Assembly: GCF_030253575.1 (NCBI RefSeq)
Contig: NC_080569.1
Coordinates: 26,982,501-27,046,500 of the forward strand
Source: Rhododendron vialii
Lineage: Eukaryota; Streptophyta; Magnoliopsida; Ericales; Ericaceae
DNA length: 64,000 nucleotides
Direction: 5' to 3'
Shown: positions 48,901 through 60,654 of the stretch, piece after piece
Layout: each line of letters opens with the position of its first letter
Numbering within the stretch: the first letter of the stretch is position 1
Made by a program: the position numbers and the translations under genes
The notes under the pieces: model-generated
Told to the model about the DNA's origin: nothing
Databases searched by the model: none
Seen by the model: the letters and a program-made list of their open reading frames with translations, nothing else

Positions 48901-50159
48901 AACTGTTGGCTTTGATTGTTCGTAATGGACTACTTTTGGGACATCAGAAATGGACCAATGAACGGGGCAGTTTGGCCCTGCTGTTGTGCACTTACAGTAG
49001 TGTTGAGGTTGAGGGTCAACTTCTATGAAGAGACGAGGTTGATACCCTCTGTAATGGGTGGGCTTCAGCTTGGGGTTGGGGTTGTGTAGATACTTCTAAT
49101 ATGTGGCAAAACAAGAAGGAAGAAGAACCAAGAATATGGGACGAAGGAAGCATGTTACTATGTGAAGGAGTTGATGACCGAAACGCGGTACTTGGGTGCA
49201 GAAAATTTGCTTCAAAACATTGTTTATGACTGTTAGCCATGATTGAGTTCCTTTCTTTCTTCCTTTTTTGGTTTTTTTTGGTCTGTGTTTGGAACATGGA
49301 TTTGTGGAGGAACTTATGGAGGTATAAGAAAAATCATAGAAGATGTAATGAAGTGAAGTAGCTGTATTGAAGTTGCTTCAACTTCATCTCTTCTATAATA
49401 CAGCTCGAGATCTTTATAATCCAGTTCCGATAGAAAAAGTAATGTGATCTTTATGTATCAACTGCATTGCAGGTTGACTCAGGAAACCGGCCAGTGACAG
49501 GGATCCGTTTATACTTAGAAGGTAAGAGGAGTGACCATTTGGCAGTCCATTTGCAACACCTCTCAAGTCTTCCCGAGAGCCTCCAACTCTCAGACGACCC
49601 CACTCTTGAGCCAATCAACGAGCCAATCGAACGAGGTTACTTTGAACCCGTGAACTGGAGCATATTCTCTCACGTGTGTACTGCTCCAGTACAACTCGAG
49701 GGAGCGAGAATCGATGATTCTGCTTCCATCGTTACAAAGGCCTGGTTTGAAGTAAAGACAGTTGGAATGAAGAAAGTGCTGTTCCTGAGGCTGGGATTCT
49801 CTGCGGTGGCATCTGCAAGGCTTCGACGGTCAGAGTGGGACGGCCCCACAACCTCGTCTCGGAAGTCAGGGTTTATGTCGATGTTGATAAGCTCGACGTT
49901 CACTGCCGGAATGACTCCAGTTGAGAAGCCCGCCAAAGTGGATTTGAATTCCGCGGTTTATCCTGGGGGTCCACCTTTGCCGAGAAGAGCACCAAAGTTG
50001 ATGCATTTTGTGGATACAAAGGAAATGGTGAGGGGTCCAGAGTGTCTACCGGGGCATTGGGTAGTCACTGGAGCGAAGCTCTGTGTAGAGGGTGGGAGGA
50101 TCACGATCAAAGCGAAGTACTCGTTGCTGGCAATGATTCTAGAGGACTCTTTAATGTGA
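39613..50159 (+). CDS. NSL1: MACPF-domain protein, NSL1 type (7 exons)
   Basis: Exons: 39613-39876, 43337-43575, 45016-45214, 46174-46257, 46358-46541, 48446-48612, 49473-50159. All introns are GT-AG and the frame is continuous for 607 residues, close to plant relatives. The MACPF region covers roughly the first 340 residues and keeps the family signature (YGTHIVVGVKMGG, residues 173-184). The C-terminal half matches the plant-specific region (LHQFLEFQLPRQWAPVYGD, RGPECLPGHWVVTGAKLC). Start choice: MAFNNANRF leads directly into SAAEKAVSVIG, as in NSL1 relatives. Arabidopsis NSL1 and CAD1 restrain salicylate-dependent cell death, and loss causes necrotic lesions. How the pore-type fold does this is unclear. 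The words SLSKNDDMFSI and YKPPIEELHQ point to NSL1 rather than CAD1 or the At4g24290 type, from memory. Introns hold TRIM, hAT and duplicated DNA. Confidence 0.95.
39888..39919. repeat. (TC)n microsatellite at the start of NSL1 intron 1
   Basis: About 15 TC units start 11 bases after the donor site. The open frame continues from exon 1 through this repeat to 39987, which is read-through. Confidence 0.95.
41197..41450 (+). mobile_element. Truncated TRIM-like element in NSL1 intron 1
   Basis: A primer site TGGTATCAGAGCAGG at 41197 and, after GTGAGGGG, an LTR-like start TGTTAAAGAATATTCCCACA at 41341 give the interior and 3' LTR of a TRIM. The sequence before 41197 does not resemble that LTR, so the 5' LTR is lost. 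The right edge is approximate. Confidence 0.65.
42872..43163. repeat. 146-base tandem duplication in NSL1 intron 1
   Basis: Copies 42872-43017 and 43018-43163, both starting ACTCAAGACATAGACAGGAC, are almost identical. This implies a recent local duplication. Confidence 0.93.
43896..44293. repeat. 202-base tandem duplication in NSL1 intron 2
   Basis: CCTGATGATTTTATTTCCCT begins at 43896 and again at 44098, and the following roughly 195 bases differ at only a few sites. No gene content. Confidence 0.93.
44620..44959 (-). mobile_element. TRIM retroelement (family II), reversed
   Basis: The right LTR (44879-44959, 81 bases) and a longer left LTR (44620-44761) with an internal duplication of the AACTCATCTAAAAGCTTAA segment flank a primer site reading TGGTATCATGGCAGG on the minus strand. 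Same family as 34.5 kb. Located in NSL1 intron 2. No clear target duplication. Confidence 0.8.
45580..45790 (-). repeat. Possible tRNA-derived repeat in NSL1 intron 3
   Basis: On the minus strand AGGAGTTCAACTCCTC looks like a degenerate Pol III B box, preceded by GGCCTTTGGTCCAACGACAT. The rest shows no gene. SINE identity is a guess. Confidence 0.25.
47161..48001. mobile_element. Non-autonomous hAT element in NSL1 intron 5
   Basis: The 841-base insertion has ends TACGGGTGTGCAC and GTGCTCACCCCTA (inverted, two mismatches). A perfect 8-base target duplication CAGACACC lies at 47153-47160 and 48002-48009. Sub-terminal GGTCGGGTTT words recur at both ends, as in many plant hAT relatives. The middle (about 47380-47620) is GA-rich with several GAGAGAGA runs. 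No transposase. Confidence 0.93.
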
Positions 50160-50940
50160 GGAAGTTAAAATGCGGACGCACATTTTTTTTTTTTTTTTGT
50201 TACCCTTTCCAATTGTATTGTGTTGCACAAGCCGCGCTGATTTTTTTGTAAAGTAATAGGAGTATTCAATTTTTATCAGTTCCTGTCGCGGTGTAATATA
50301 GTAAGTAGTTTTGGTTGATTTCTGACGCTACTAACAGATCTGTGTATCAGCCATATTATTGTTCAACACTGTTAAATGAATATATATCCATCTCAGCTGA
50401 CAGTTTTGAGTATTTTCAGTTATTTTCTGATGTATCCTTCCTATCATTTGACTCTTATTTCATCCTGTTATTTCTGATGTGTCTCAACGCTGTCTCGTAT
50501 TATTTCATCCTGTTATTTCTGTATGGCGACAGCTGAAAGATAATACTCAAACGTAACACTGCCTTTAGTCCTCGCAAGAACATGAGCCGTCTCTGAAATG
50601 GTGGAACCGATTGTCGTCCCTAACGATGATCTCCCTTGAATGAATTTTACGATTAATGAACTTGAACGCGGTATGGCAACAGAAGCAGACTCGAAAATTC
50701 TCCTTAATTGATCATAATTGTAGCTCCTTGCTAGGTGGCAATGAGCCCAAAAGCCACTGCAAGTTTCCCACTTTGTTCAACATCGCGAAGGTCCATCTCC
50801 AGCATAGAAACATGCTAAAACGGCAACGCTAAAGCGTGCCGGATTTAGGTCCTCATTGCAGCTTGCTTGGAGCATTCTTCCTCTTCAAAGGTACGTACAT
50901 CGATCTTAGTGTTTAGTATATAAGGTGAGCACAAAAAAAT
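50160..50940 (+). other. NSL1 3' flank
   Basis: Follows the NSL1 stop. It probably contains the 3' UTR. A direct repeat (TATTTCATCCTGTTATTTCTG) occurs near 50457 and 50500. No gene recognised. Confidence 0.5.
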
Positions 50941-50943
50941 GTA

Positions 50944-51210
50944 ACTCCCTCCGTCTCATACTGCTTGTCATGTATGAGGAATCCAACTTTAGGGGGACAT
51001 GTGATTAATGCATGCCTCCCTAGAAAGTTTGATTAGATTTTCAATGTTATCCTTCATTCTCTTCATTGATAACTATTTTTAATCATCAATAAGTTATTTT
51101 TTTTGTAAAATTTACACATTTTTGGTTTGACTTTTTAAGAACTACAAACATTTTGGGACATTCCAAAATGAAATACATGACCAACAATATGGGACAGAGA
51201 GAGTGGTATT
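50944..51210. mobile_element. Stowaway-like MITE
   Basis: The ends ACTCCCTCCGTCTCATA and TATGGGACAGAGAGAGT are inverted, with TA next to both. AT-rich, about 267 bases. Confidence 0.75.
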
Positions 51211-51214
51211 TATG

Positions 51215-52095
51215 TCACCCCTGACTTAATTTTTTAGAGTCACTCCTCTCTTAAAGAACGTGATAGCGTTCTAAATATCAACCATATGAGGTACCGATTC
51301 ACATTTCAATTTCGCAAAATCCCTGTACATGGCTTGAAGAGGCCTATACCAGTCATCAGAAGGCAAAAGGCAAATCGACAGGGTCGAATCCGATGGCGGA
51401 GACATGATTTGAATTTGGGTTGCGCTGTATGATGAAAGTCCACTTACATTGTTGAATGCTTTTGTAAAAAAATATGAAGCAAGGTTAAGTGTAAAGTCAC
51501 GTTTTGTCCTGAGCTCGGTCTTTCTTTGTTAGGAAAGAATAAAGGGCTTGATGCAATTCTACTGTATTTTTTGTATGAAATCATTGGGACATTTCTTTTT
51601 ATGATCCAAACAATTTATTTTCAAACGACTATTTTTTCAGAACTCAGATACTAATAAGTGCCTAATCGACTCCATTACAGCAAATTCTTTTTGAAACCCC
51701 CCCTCCATGAAGCACCACCTCTGGTCCAACCTTGGTTTTATCATTTGAAGTCCGATACATCTCCATTATGTTACCTCATCAACCCGCCGCGTAATGAGCC
51801 CGAAGTCAACGCAAATGCTCGTCAAACGTAACGGACTCTTGCCCGCCAACTCTGCAAAATCATGAAAAATGCCCCATGCCAAGCTAAAAAAACTGAGACC
51901 CCAGTGCAATATCCAGTATCATAGTTGGAAAATGCAATGTCAAGTATCGATTTACAGAGCTGGTATTGTTCCAGATGAAACCTACCCATTTTCAAAAGTA
52001 GGTGAAACTGGTAAGATTTGCTTCACCAGCTAATCAAAATCATTTTTCTTGCTCAGGCCGAGAGATGGATCTGGGGGGTGAAAAGGAGTTTTTTT
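51215..52095. other. Intergenic stretch, no feature seen
   Basis: Mixed-composition DNA without a recognisable coding or repeat structure. Confidence 0.4.
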
Positions 52096-52100
52096 TAAAT

Positions 52101-52507
52101 ATGTTTTATCCCCTAAACTATGCCCCTTTTGTCTCATTCATCCGTAAACTACAAAAATCACCTATCTTATCCCTCAACTTCACCTATTTCATCCCTCAAC
52201 TTTCTGATTGGAACCAATTTAGTATACCATTAACGGATTCCCCAATTTGGACGGAAAAGTCAACGGGTTCCCCAATTTTGTCTAACATTTCATCCACTAA
52301 ACTATGCTCCGTTTTTCTATTCGTCCTTAAACTATACTCCATTTGTCTACTTCGTTTTTAAAATATACTCCGTTTGGACCGTTTGTCTATTCCATCAACT
52401 ATTAGTCCAAATTGGTTCCAATCAAAAAGTTGAGGGATGAAATATGTAATTTTTGTAGTTTAAGGACCAAGTAGAAAAACGGAGCATAGATTAGGGGATA
52501 AAAACAT
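52101..52507. repeat. Foldback MITE
   Basis: ATGTTTTATCCCCTAAACTA mirrors the right-end AGGGGATAAAAACAT. Inside, CCTCAACTTTCTGATTGGAA pairs with TTCCAATCAAAAAGTTGAGG. The frame at 52002-52361 is the left arm read as protein. Confidence 0.8.
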
Positions 52508-52989
52508 AACAAAAAAAACTCGATTAAAAACAGAGAAAGGGAATACAAGTCATTTAGATAAATTAGATCATACTCCATAATTTGTAATAACTAGGTTTTA
52601 AATAGCGGTATTGGAAAACATAACGGTATCGGTGATACGGCCATATATTGGCTGATATTGGACCGCACCGGACAATACGTAAGTAAATATCAGTATCCGG
52701 ATGTCCAAAATCCCGTTATGTAACAATAGATACAATACAAAACGCCCTTTTGTTTAAAACCCTGGAACTTATAAAGCAAAAATTAGATGCCATACAATGT
52801 TTCGAGCCAAGGGTGTGAAATAAGTACATTACTCTTGAGCTTAAGAGATGGAACAAGTACAGCTTGGTTCCAACATGATGTCATTGATGGTTTCCTTCCA
52901 TTTTATTCTGTGTTATATTTTCTAGCAATGCTATAAATTGCCTTAAAAATTAGGACAACTATTTGCAGATGCGCTTCGGCAGGTCCAAG

Positions 52990-53190
52990 CTAGCTAGCTC
53001 TCTACCCGGTCCATCGCGAGGAGATCATCCCTGCCCTTTCTATCATCCAATGAATCCCAAGAAACTGCAGCCCAGAAAAGCAAAATACATGTGAAAATAT
53101 GCAGATAGGTTACTTTAGGCATCACTTTAAACACGAATGTACGACTGCACATGACATCTACCATAGCCAAGGCCAACAAGAACACGGTAC
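52990..53190 (-). other. Weak candidate terminal exon
   Basis: After a CTGCAG acceptor at about 53066 the minus strand reads SWDSLDDRKGRDDLLAMDRV and stops at TAG. The composition looks protein-like, but no family was recognised and no partner exon could be joined. Confidence 0.2.
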
Positions 53191-53431
53191 TTACGCATGA
53201 TTAATGAATTACAAACCGAAAGAACCACACCAGTCAGTCAAAACAACACCAGTTTCCCACCTTCCAGAAATATCTACCTCCCTCCCTCCCGTGGTTGACA
53301 CTTGATATTCAATCCAATTTAGTTTGTACCGAATTCCCATTCAATTCGAATATGAGGCCATAGCTGTATGATTCATGCAACAGCTACATGAATATATATA
53401 CGTAAATATGTGTATACAACTATACATGTAT

Positions 53432-53535
53432 ATCCCCAAAGATCGATTCGCCTCGGTGTCATCTCTCTTTTTCGGTGACGATGAACTCCTCCAAGACGGG
53501 GTCACCCTGGACACCAACTTCCAGGTTAACCCTAG
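53432..53535. other. GC-richer segment with coding-like frames on both strands
   Basis: The plus strand gives KDRFASVSSLFFGDDELLQD, and the minus strand gives NLEVGVQGDPVLEEFIVTEK before a TGA. Either could be an exon remnant. Neither could be assigned, and they cannot both be real. Confidence 0.2.
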
Positions 53536-53599
53536 ATACCAGGAACCACCCAAAAAGTGATGTTTTCCAGTGTCATCTCCCTTTCAAAGTTTCTCATAT

Positions 53600-54004
53600 G
53601 TTTTATTTCTAGACAACAGAAAGTTGCTAGTTGATTAAGGTATAAAACTAGAAATCTATTTTGTTGTATTCTGTCGGACTTTTTTTTTTTTTTTTCCCCT
53701 TTGTTTTAACTTATTTCCGACATAAATCTTTGTTTCTGATCAAAGAAAGACATATAACAATGTAGGGAATAATTGAGATAATGATTACTTAAATTCACAT
53801 AAAGAAATGAAGTACAGTAGTAATTAAAATCATTTGAAGAATAATAAAGCAATAAATACAATGTTGCGTCACATCAATAAAATTGATCTTATCCACAAAT
53901 GAATCCACCTCGTTAACAAGTCATGGCAATCTACTCCACAAAGAAATAGAGACGCAAATTATGTACTACATATAAGGTATACTGTACCTACGTTGACCCA
54001 GGAG
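53600..54004. other. AT-rich intergenic stretch, no feature seen
   Basis: Includes a long T-run near 53680-53697 and no recognisable element. Confidence 0.4.
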
Positions 54005-54464
54005 GAGAAACTTTTATGTATCACCGGCATACATGGGGTTTGGTATCTCCTTCGGAAAGTTTCTAATTTTTCGGTCATTTTTCGATCACATTTGGATGAT
54101 CGGTTCCGTTCATTTTGTAGAGTTCGGCAAGAATGTTAATCATACAGAAATAGTGTTTATCGGACTTTCATAAATACATGATCGGCACATGTGAAAATTG
54201 AAGAGAAAACTAAAACTGGGTTTCGATTCAGTGTGTTTTTGGACCCAATTTTGGTTATTTTTTTTGCAATTTTCATGTGTGCCGATCATATATCTGCTAA
54301 AGTCCGATGAACACGATTTTTTATATGATTATAGTTCTCGCCAAACTCTACATAATGAACGGAGCCGATCATGCAAATGTGATCAAAAAATGGCCGAAAA
54401 TTTAGAAACTCACCGGAGGGGATACCAACTACCCTTGTATACCGGGGATACATAAAAGTTTCTC
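54005..54464. repeat. Foldback MITE
   Basis: GAGAAACTTTTATGTATCAC mirrors GGATACATAAAAGTTTCTC. Inner words also pair (GATCGGTTCCGTTCAT with ATGAACGGAGCCGATC; TACATGATCGGCACATGTG with ATGTGTGCCGATCATATA). About 460 bases, non-coding. Confidence 0.85.
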
Positions 54465-54469
54465 GACCC

Positions 54470-55620
54470 AGGAGTTGGCCTATTGTCAAGATTATTGTCA
54501 AGAACCGAGACTTATAGATTTTCTTCTCTTTTTAAGTCTCATATTCGAAACTTCTTAGATGCTATCAAGAGGATTAGTCCGTATGGGAATTTTCTGTGTT
54601 TCTAAATGAGCCCACATTTGTGGATGGTGGAACTAGTTTCTAAGAATCCGTCGGTGTTGCATAAGTTGTCACCGACACCCTGAATTATAAATTATAAATA
54701 GAATACAATATAGGCTGCGGGTTGGATGTATTTTGTGGTTGGTGGACCTATTATTGATATTTGTCAACAGGAAAAGGTCCAAATTTGTATTAAAAGCTAC
54801 TTAAGTAACAAGCCAAGAAAAATCAGCAAATCATGATTAAGCTCTAACCACACCTAAAGTTTCCAAGTTTTTTAAGACAAGAACCAAATTAAAAGTTTCC
54901 AATTCAAATTATGAACTCTTAAAACACTAAAGGCCCCGTTCCGCTAAGGTAAAATAAGTACTTATTTGAAAAATACTAAGTAAAATGAGTTAGCAGAATT
55001 GGGGCCTAACTGCGCTGATTTCATGACTTATTTGGAGAGAAATTACTCAATTCCCATACAGGAAATAATAATATTTCTCCACGCTGACCACAAAAGGAAC
55101 CGAAAGGGTCCTGATAACCATCACCTGATGGGCGATGGATAATAAGCAAATAATGAAAAATGAATTTGGAATTTAAAACACATTTCATGACTATTAATGC
55201 ACTTTCACACAGTTCAATATATTTTTCTTGAATGTGATGCATGTTTTATGGAGTAATTAAAAAGGAAATGAGGGGGAAAGTTAAAGAGAAATTAGGATGA
55301 AAGTTGCATTTGTTTTTGAGATTTTCTCTTCTCTTTCATTAAGAACCAAACAAGAAAAGGGATTTATTTATTTTTTATTTTTGAAAATCTCTCTTCCTTT
55401 GCGCAAGTTCCAGACAGAGCCTGAAATTTAGTTTCTAGGGAAAAGAGTTGAATCAAACAATTTTGGCAGGAAACAACAGATTTGAGGACAAGAAGCCATA
55501 AATTGATTGCATAGAAAAAAACAGAGAAAAGTTTAAGAATAACCGAAAAAAAGAAGCATTGGAACAGAGTCAAAGGACCAAATTCAGAAGAAATTGGTGA
55601 GAGAGAGAGAAAGAGAGAGA
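54470..55620. other. Intergenic stretch with one possible exon
   Basis: Mostly AT-rich. Near 55128-55060 on the minus strand a CATCAG acceptor is followed by a frame reading VMVIRTLSVPFVVSVEKYYY, which could be a second exon of the candidate at 55.63-55.74 kb. The phases do not join cleanly. Confidence 0.25.
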
Positions 55621-55626
55621 GAGTAC

Positions 55627-55736
55627 CTGAGAGATCGAAAGGCGAAGTGAGAGGAGATAGCGTGGAAGAAGAAATTGGCTCCGTGAAGGAACACCACAAT
55701 TCCCGTGCAACTCAGCAGAAAGAACTCTACTACCAT
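55627..55736 (-). CDS. Candidate first exon of a small membrane protein
   Basis: From ATG at 55736 the minus strand reads MVVEFFLLSCTGIVVFLHGA and continues NFFFHAISSHFAFRSL to a donor GTACTC at 55626 (36 codons plus two bases). The reading is hydrophobic, like a membrane anchor or signal segment, and GA/CT-rich tracts flank it as in plant 5' leaders. An overlapping frame (EPISSSTLSPLTSPFDLSG) is also open. No family was recognised and downstream exons are not secure. It may be a truncated gene. Confidence 0.35.
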
Positions 55737-55739
55737 CTT

Positions 55740-58700
55740 AATTAATTACGTCTCTCTCTCTCTCAAAATCTAATCCGACACAAACACCCAAACAACAAAA
55801 CCCAGCAAAATTTCCAGATTAAAATGTGGAAAACCAATGACCGGAGTGGTAGTACTTATGATCTGACCGACATGAGAAACGCAAGACTTTATATAGAGAT
55901 TGCACAGGGAGGGGAGGAAAGGAGAAAGTACGACCAAAGATAAGGAGTAAATAATACAAGTAGTCCCTATACGTTAGTACCTGTGTCACTTTGGGCCTTG
56001 TACTCTCAGTTGCGTCAAATTTAACCTTAAAAACTTCAAATGTACTAACTTGGTCCATTAGGAACTAGTACCTTTCAAACGCCAAGTAGTGTGTTGAACC
56101 CAAGCTGACTTTGGTAGTCACTATCAGCCTCTTCATCAGTGACCCATTACTGCCACTTTCGACAGCAACCACTAATGTCTCTCCTTTTTCCAACTCCCTT
56201 AGACACAATCACCTCTCTCTTCCACACACCCATTTGCCACCATCATTGAATACCGCTAATGCACTGAGCATGAGAGATTTAACATATCCAATGTTGTATT
56301 ATCGAGTGTGGTTGCCCATGTGGAGAACCTTGTTCCAAAACAAAGCACTACTTTATTTGTTTATAATTACATCTCAAGGTTGTTTACCATATTGATAAAA
56401 ACCGAGACAACCATTGTAGTATCTACGATGAAAAGACCCAATATCTAAACTCGTCTATAGAGACCCACCATTTCACATTTTTTTAAGAAGTTACTCCCAA
56501 TGTGAAAACAATCTATGGGTTGGAATTAGGTAGGCAACGAAAGGGCTCCCAATGGAAAAGAGGCGCCATGTGAACGGAGTTATAGGTGGTAATAATGGTG
56601 TATAATGGCGGTGGATGGTAGAAGAATGGGGGATTTAGTGACAAGGGAGTTTATTGAGTGTGAACTTGATAAATTTAATGGGGTGAGCTCAAATAATGGG
56701 AATATACTACTTTGTCCATAATGGGTAATCACATAACACTCATGAGAATTTACCATCCACATAATTAACCAATTACCTTTTTTAATGGGACAAAATTAGT
56801 GCAAAGTTTAAAACTTTTCAATTGAAGTTACAATTACCAAAGTGACACATGGTCTAAATTATAGGGACTCCTGGGATAATTTCCCCAAAGAGAAAATTCT
56901 TAAGTTATGATGCCTAGGGTACAAATGGAGCTACTCAACCCTGGTTTGAACATTAGTTTTGTGCGTGAGTATATGGTGCCCATTTTTTTTGGGGGTGAAA
57001 CTCGAAAGTATATGGTGTCTATCATTGAGCAATCCATCCATCCACTCTAGTCGCTATAATCTTATTTGAGAGCATCGTATCGTATTTTCGTATAACTAGT
57101 GAATTCATTCTACTAAAAAATTGCCCCAGGTCTCATGACCCAAGGCCTCAAATTCTTCAATTTACCGCTTGTTTTTAGTTTTGACCTTTTTAATTTATCT
57201 GGCTTTTTTATCTGGACTTAAAAAAGAACTTTTCAATATACCATTTATCCACCTAAAAATGAGACGTGGTTTGCCCCAGTAACTGATTTTGCTTCTCAAA
57301 AAATCTAGGTACACAATCATCCAAACACAACATCATTCACATTCTCTCACATTGTCCATGCCAAGCTCTTTATTTCAATGAGAAAGAAAAGAATAATCTT
57401 GGCTTTATACTCCCCTCACAAAAAGAAAAAAACAAATCCCATGATATCTATATACTATATATATCTTGGTTGAATCTCATTTTTAGTAAAATACTTCTAT
57501 TTCTTCTTAACCTTTTCTTGGTATATATGTGACTATGGGAGTGAGAGTACTCTATCTGATAGTAGTGAGTACTCTCACTGATAGTGACCCAACCACCGAT
57601 ACCTTAATTTGTGCGATCAGTGATGATGCAACCCCACCGACAGACTGTTGTGTGGTCTCTGCACCCGCCGCCACCACCTCCACCTTCACCCCCACTACCT
57701 TGTTCCTCTCGTGTCCTTTCTTTTTCTTTGTTTGGCTGTGGTTTTTTTATTTCATCATCTCATTGAAAACTAAGAAGATAAGAAGATATATACTCCTGTA
57801 GTACTAGGATATAATTGAGCCATTGACTTCCATCATCCTGTAGCATCAATGCGATCACCTAATGGGCATGCTCGGGAGCGTGCACGAAAGCGGGAGTAGA
57901 GCTGCTGAACGAACCAAGCTATTCGAGTTTGAACTCGTGTCGTTCGTTAAAAATTTGTTCAAGATTGGTTTGTTATTATGTGAACAAGCCAAGCTTGAAC
58001 ATTTTTTTGAAGCTCGTTAAGATTTCAAGCCAAGTTTGAACAAGATACTACTTGGCTAGCTCGTTCGGCTTAATTATGTATAAAAAAATTCAAGCTACTT
58101 GAGATCAATTTGTATTTGTCTTAATTAAAACTTGTTTGCGATGGCTCGTCATACAAATAAGCTAAAACTCAAAATATATTTTTGAAACTCCTTGTGTTAT
58201 CAAACCAAGTTTGATCAACTACTAGCTTAACTCGTTTGATTTGTTTATCACCTCTAATGACGCAACAAAATTAACAAGAGAATAGTTGCGTACTAATCTG
58301 CGTACTAATCCAAACGAGGGTAAAACTCAATGGAATTGACTTGTTTATCACCCCTAACGACGCAACGCCAAAAAAAAAAAAAAACTTCAGCCCATTTCGT
58401 TTTGGCCTGATCCGAACTTGTCCAAAAAGTGAACTCTACTTCAACGTGAGTGAAATTTTTTTTATCGGAAAATTATGTGACCTAGATCTGACCGATTCCC
58501 AGTAATGTCATGCCACGTCAATTTTAAGAAAATTTGGATTTTTTCCAAATTATCAGAACGGAACAAATTAGTAAATAAAATGATCCTCATTGATATTCAG
58601 CTACCTACCCACCCGACAAAATTATCCCGATATAACAAAAGGTAAATAACTCTTGGTCTCACTTAAAGTCTGGATGTACCTATTTTAATTTTGTACCGTA
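55740..58700. other. Intergenic stretch, no gene recognised
   Basis: Open frames at 56.1-56.4 and 57.5-57.8 kb have low-complexity composition and no motif. The segment 57900-58260 repeats CTCGTT, CAAGCT and TTGAAC words like common plant non-autonomous DNA elements, but its ends were not found. Confidence 0.4.
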
Positions 58701-58702
58701 GA

Positions 58703-59515
58703 AGAATTGCTATTTCCAACTTAGTTCTCTTGAACTTAATATAAACTTTACTTAAATTTAAAAATTGTTCTTATTTAAATTTTTTTCGCATTTGTTAGTT
58801 TTGTGTCAAACTTTTGTGGGTTATTGATTCGTCTCGACTAGAGGAATCGGAAAAGTAAAATTTTAGCACTTTTACCCAAGTATTTTGAGAAATAATTATT
58901 TTTTAGCAAAAAAATGTAAACTTAGCTTAAATCTGAAAGTTGTCCTTGTTTGAATTTTTTTTGCATTTGTTAATTTTTCGCTAAACTTTTGTGGATTATT
59001 GATTTGTCTCGACGAGAGGAATCGAAAAAGTAAAATTTTGGCACTTTTACCCAAGTATTTTGAGAAATAACCATTTTTTGTGCCAAAATTTTACTTTTCC
59101 GATTCTACTCTTCGAGACGAGTAAATAAAACACAAAAGTTTGGCGCGAAACTAACAAATACAAAAAAAATTCAAATAAAGACAAAATTGACAGATTTAAG
59201 TGTAGTTCAAGAGAATGGGGCCTTAGACATTCTGCATTCTCATGAACTTAACTTAAATCTGAAAGTTTTGTTCTTATTTAAATTTATTTCGCATTTGTTA
59301 GTTTTTTGACAAACTTTTGTGAGTTATTGATTCATCTCAGCGGAAAGAATCGGAAAAGTAATTTTTTTTTTTTTACTTTTACCTAAGTATTTTGAGAAAT
59401 AACCATTTTTTAGGCTAAAAATTTGGCGCAAAACTAACAAATACGAAAAAAATTCAAATAAGAACAAAACTTTGACTTAAGTTTAACTTGACTTTGAAAT
59501 TTAAGTTAAGTTAAA
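58703..59515. repeat. Array of direct and inverted repeat units
   Basis: A unit containing CATTTGTTAGTTTT, AAACTTTTGTGGGTTATTGA and CACTTTTACCCAAGTATTTT recurs in the same direction starting near 58745, 58925 and 59245. Inverted versions (AAAAGTTTGGCGCGAAACTA, CAAATACAAAAAAAATTCAA) are near 59090-59200 and 59400-59475. It looks like nested or tandemly amplified foldback MITEs. Related sequence lies at 23.9-24.2 kb. Confidence 0.8.
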
Positions 59516-59801
59516 AGAGAAATCAGTATGGTTGTATATAGTAATGCCACGTCATAAATTGTTGATTCCACGCAATAGCAATTGTGTTTAATACGGAGTA
59601 ATTCAAAAGAAAATGCTTCCGAGATAAGAAATACTAATATAGCAATCATTCTACTACCACACTCAACTACATACCCAATCACACACTCACACTCATAATA
59701 GGGGTAGAGCCTGCTCATACTACACACCCAATGTGTGTAGGACTCACCCCTACTGTGAGTGTGGATGTGTAGTTAGGTGTGGTGTTAGAATTATTGATAA
59801 T

Positions 59802-59901
59802 ATAGACCCTGCTCATGGATCCGGAGACCAGAAGTGAGAAAAGTCACTACAATAGACCCTGCTCATGGATTTGGAGATCCAGTGGTGAGCAAAGTCACTA
59901 C
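59802..59901. repeat. 50-base direct repeat, two copies
   Basis: ATAGACCCTGCTCATGGAT starts at 59802 and 59852. Each copy ends GTCACTACA, with a few differences between them. Confidence 0.9.
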
Positions 59902-60432
59902 AAAGTTACAATGAGCATCTTAGCCATCAATACAAATAATTGACGATCTGGACTTAAAACAAACTCTTTCATGGAAATTATTATTATTTTTTTAATCCGG
60001 GCTATTGAAAACACATTTGGACGGCTGAAATTGCTCACTGCATCAGTATATCTATACCGGTTCCGGTTGGAATTCTGTGAATCAAGAAAAGACATAGCCG
60101 TCAATGCTTGAGAATATCTCTTACTATATAAGAGTGTGTGTGTACACACACACACAACTGGAGTAGTGTGGATTGAAATTAAAGTATGTACGGATAGATG
60201 GTTATTAGCGAAAACGTACCTCCAGTGAGATTTTGAGAGAGCAACAAGATATCATTTGAATGATAATGGTAATGGTAATGGTGGAGATCTACTCCAGTTG
60301 ACAATGAAGTGCTGGAGTTGAGCACTCATTCAGAAATTCCATGACTACTCCAGCTGTGAAACTGTTCCTCAGCTAATTTTTAATCTATTCAATTTGTAAG
60401 GTTTTCATGTTTCAACACGTGGTGTTGCCGAG

Positions 60433-60545
60433 CGGCATCTCTGTAAAGCGATGCCAAGTGGTCGATCCAGCCGTTCATCTAAGCCATCGATTGTCGAGAT
60501 GAACGGTCGGATTGACCGCTCTGCACTCACTTTGCAAGGGGGGCT
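60433..60545. repeat. Small foldback MITE
   Basis: The left arm (GGCATCTCTGTAAAGCGATG and CCAGCCGTTCATCT) pairs with the right arm (AGATGAACGGTCGGATTGAC and CTCTGCACTCACTTTGCAAG). The open frames here are foldback arms. Confidence 0.7.
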
Positions 60546-60654
60546 TGGCGCATCCCACATCCCACCTCTCGACTCCTCCAAACGAGAAATTATTAATTGT
60601 TCTTGGAGCATCGCCACGTGATAATACTCTAAGGGTCTCCACCATCACATATTC

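Noticed and set aside
49670..49936. Minus-strand open frame
   Set aside because: Antisense of the last NSL1 exon.
57529..57801. 90-codon open frame with a Thr/Pro-rich middle and hydrophobic end
   Set aside because: No start context, splice sites or family resemblance; likely chance.
58703..59515. CRISPR-like array
   Set aside because: Units are long, diverged and partly inverted, in a plant nuclear context.
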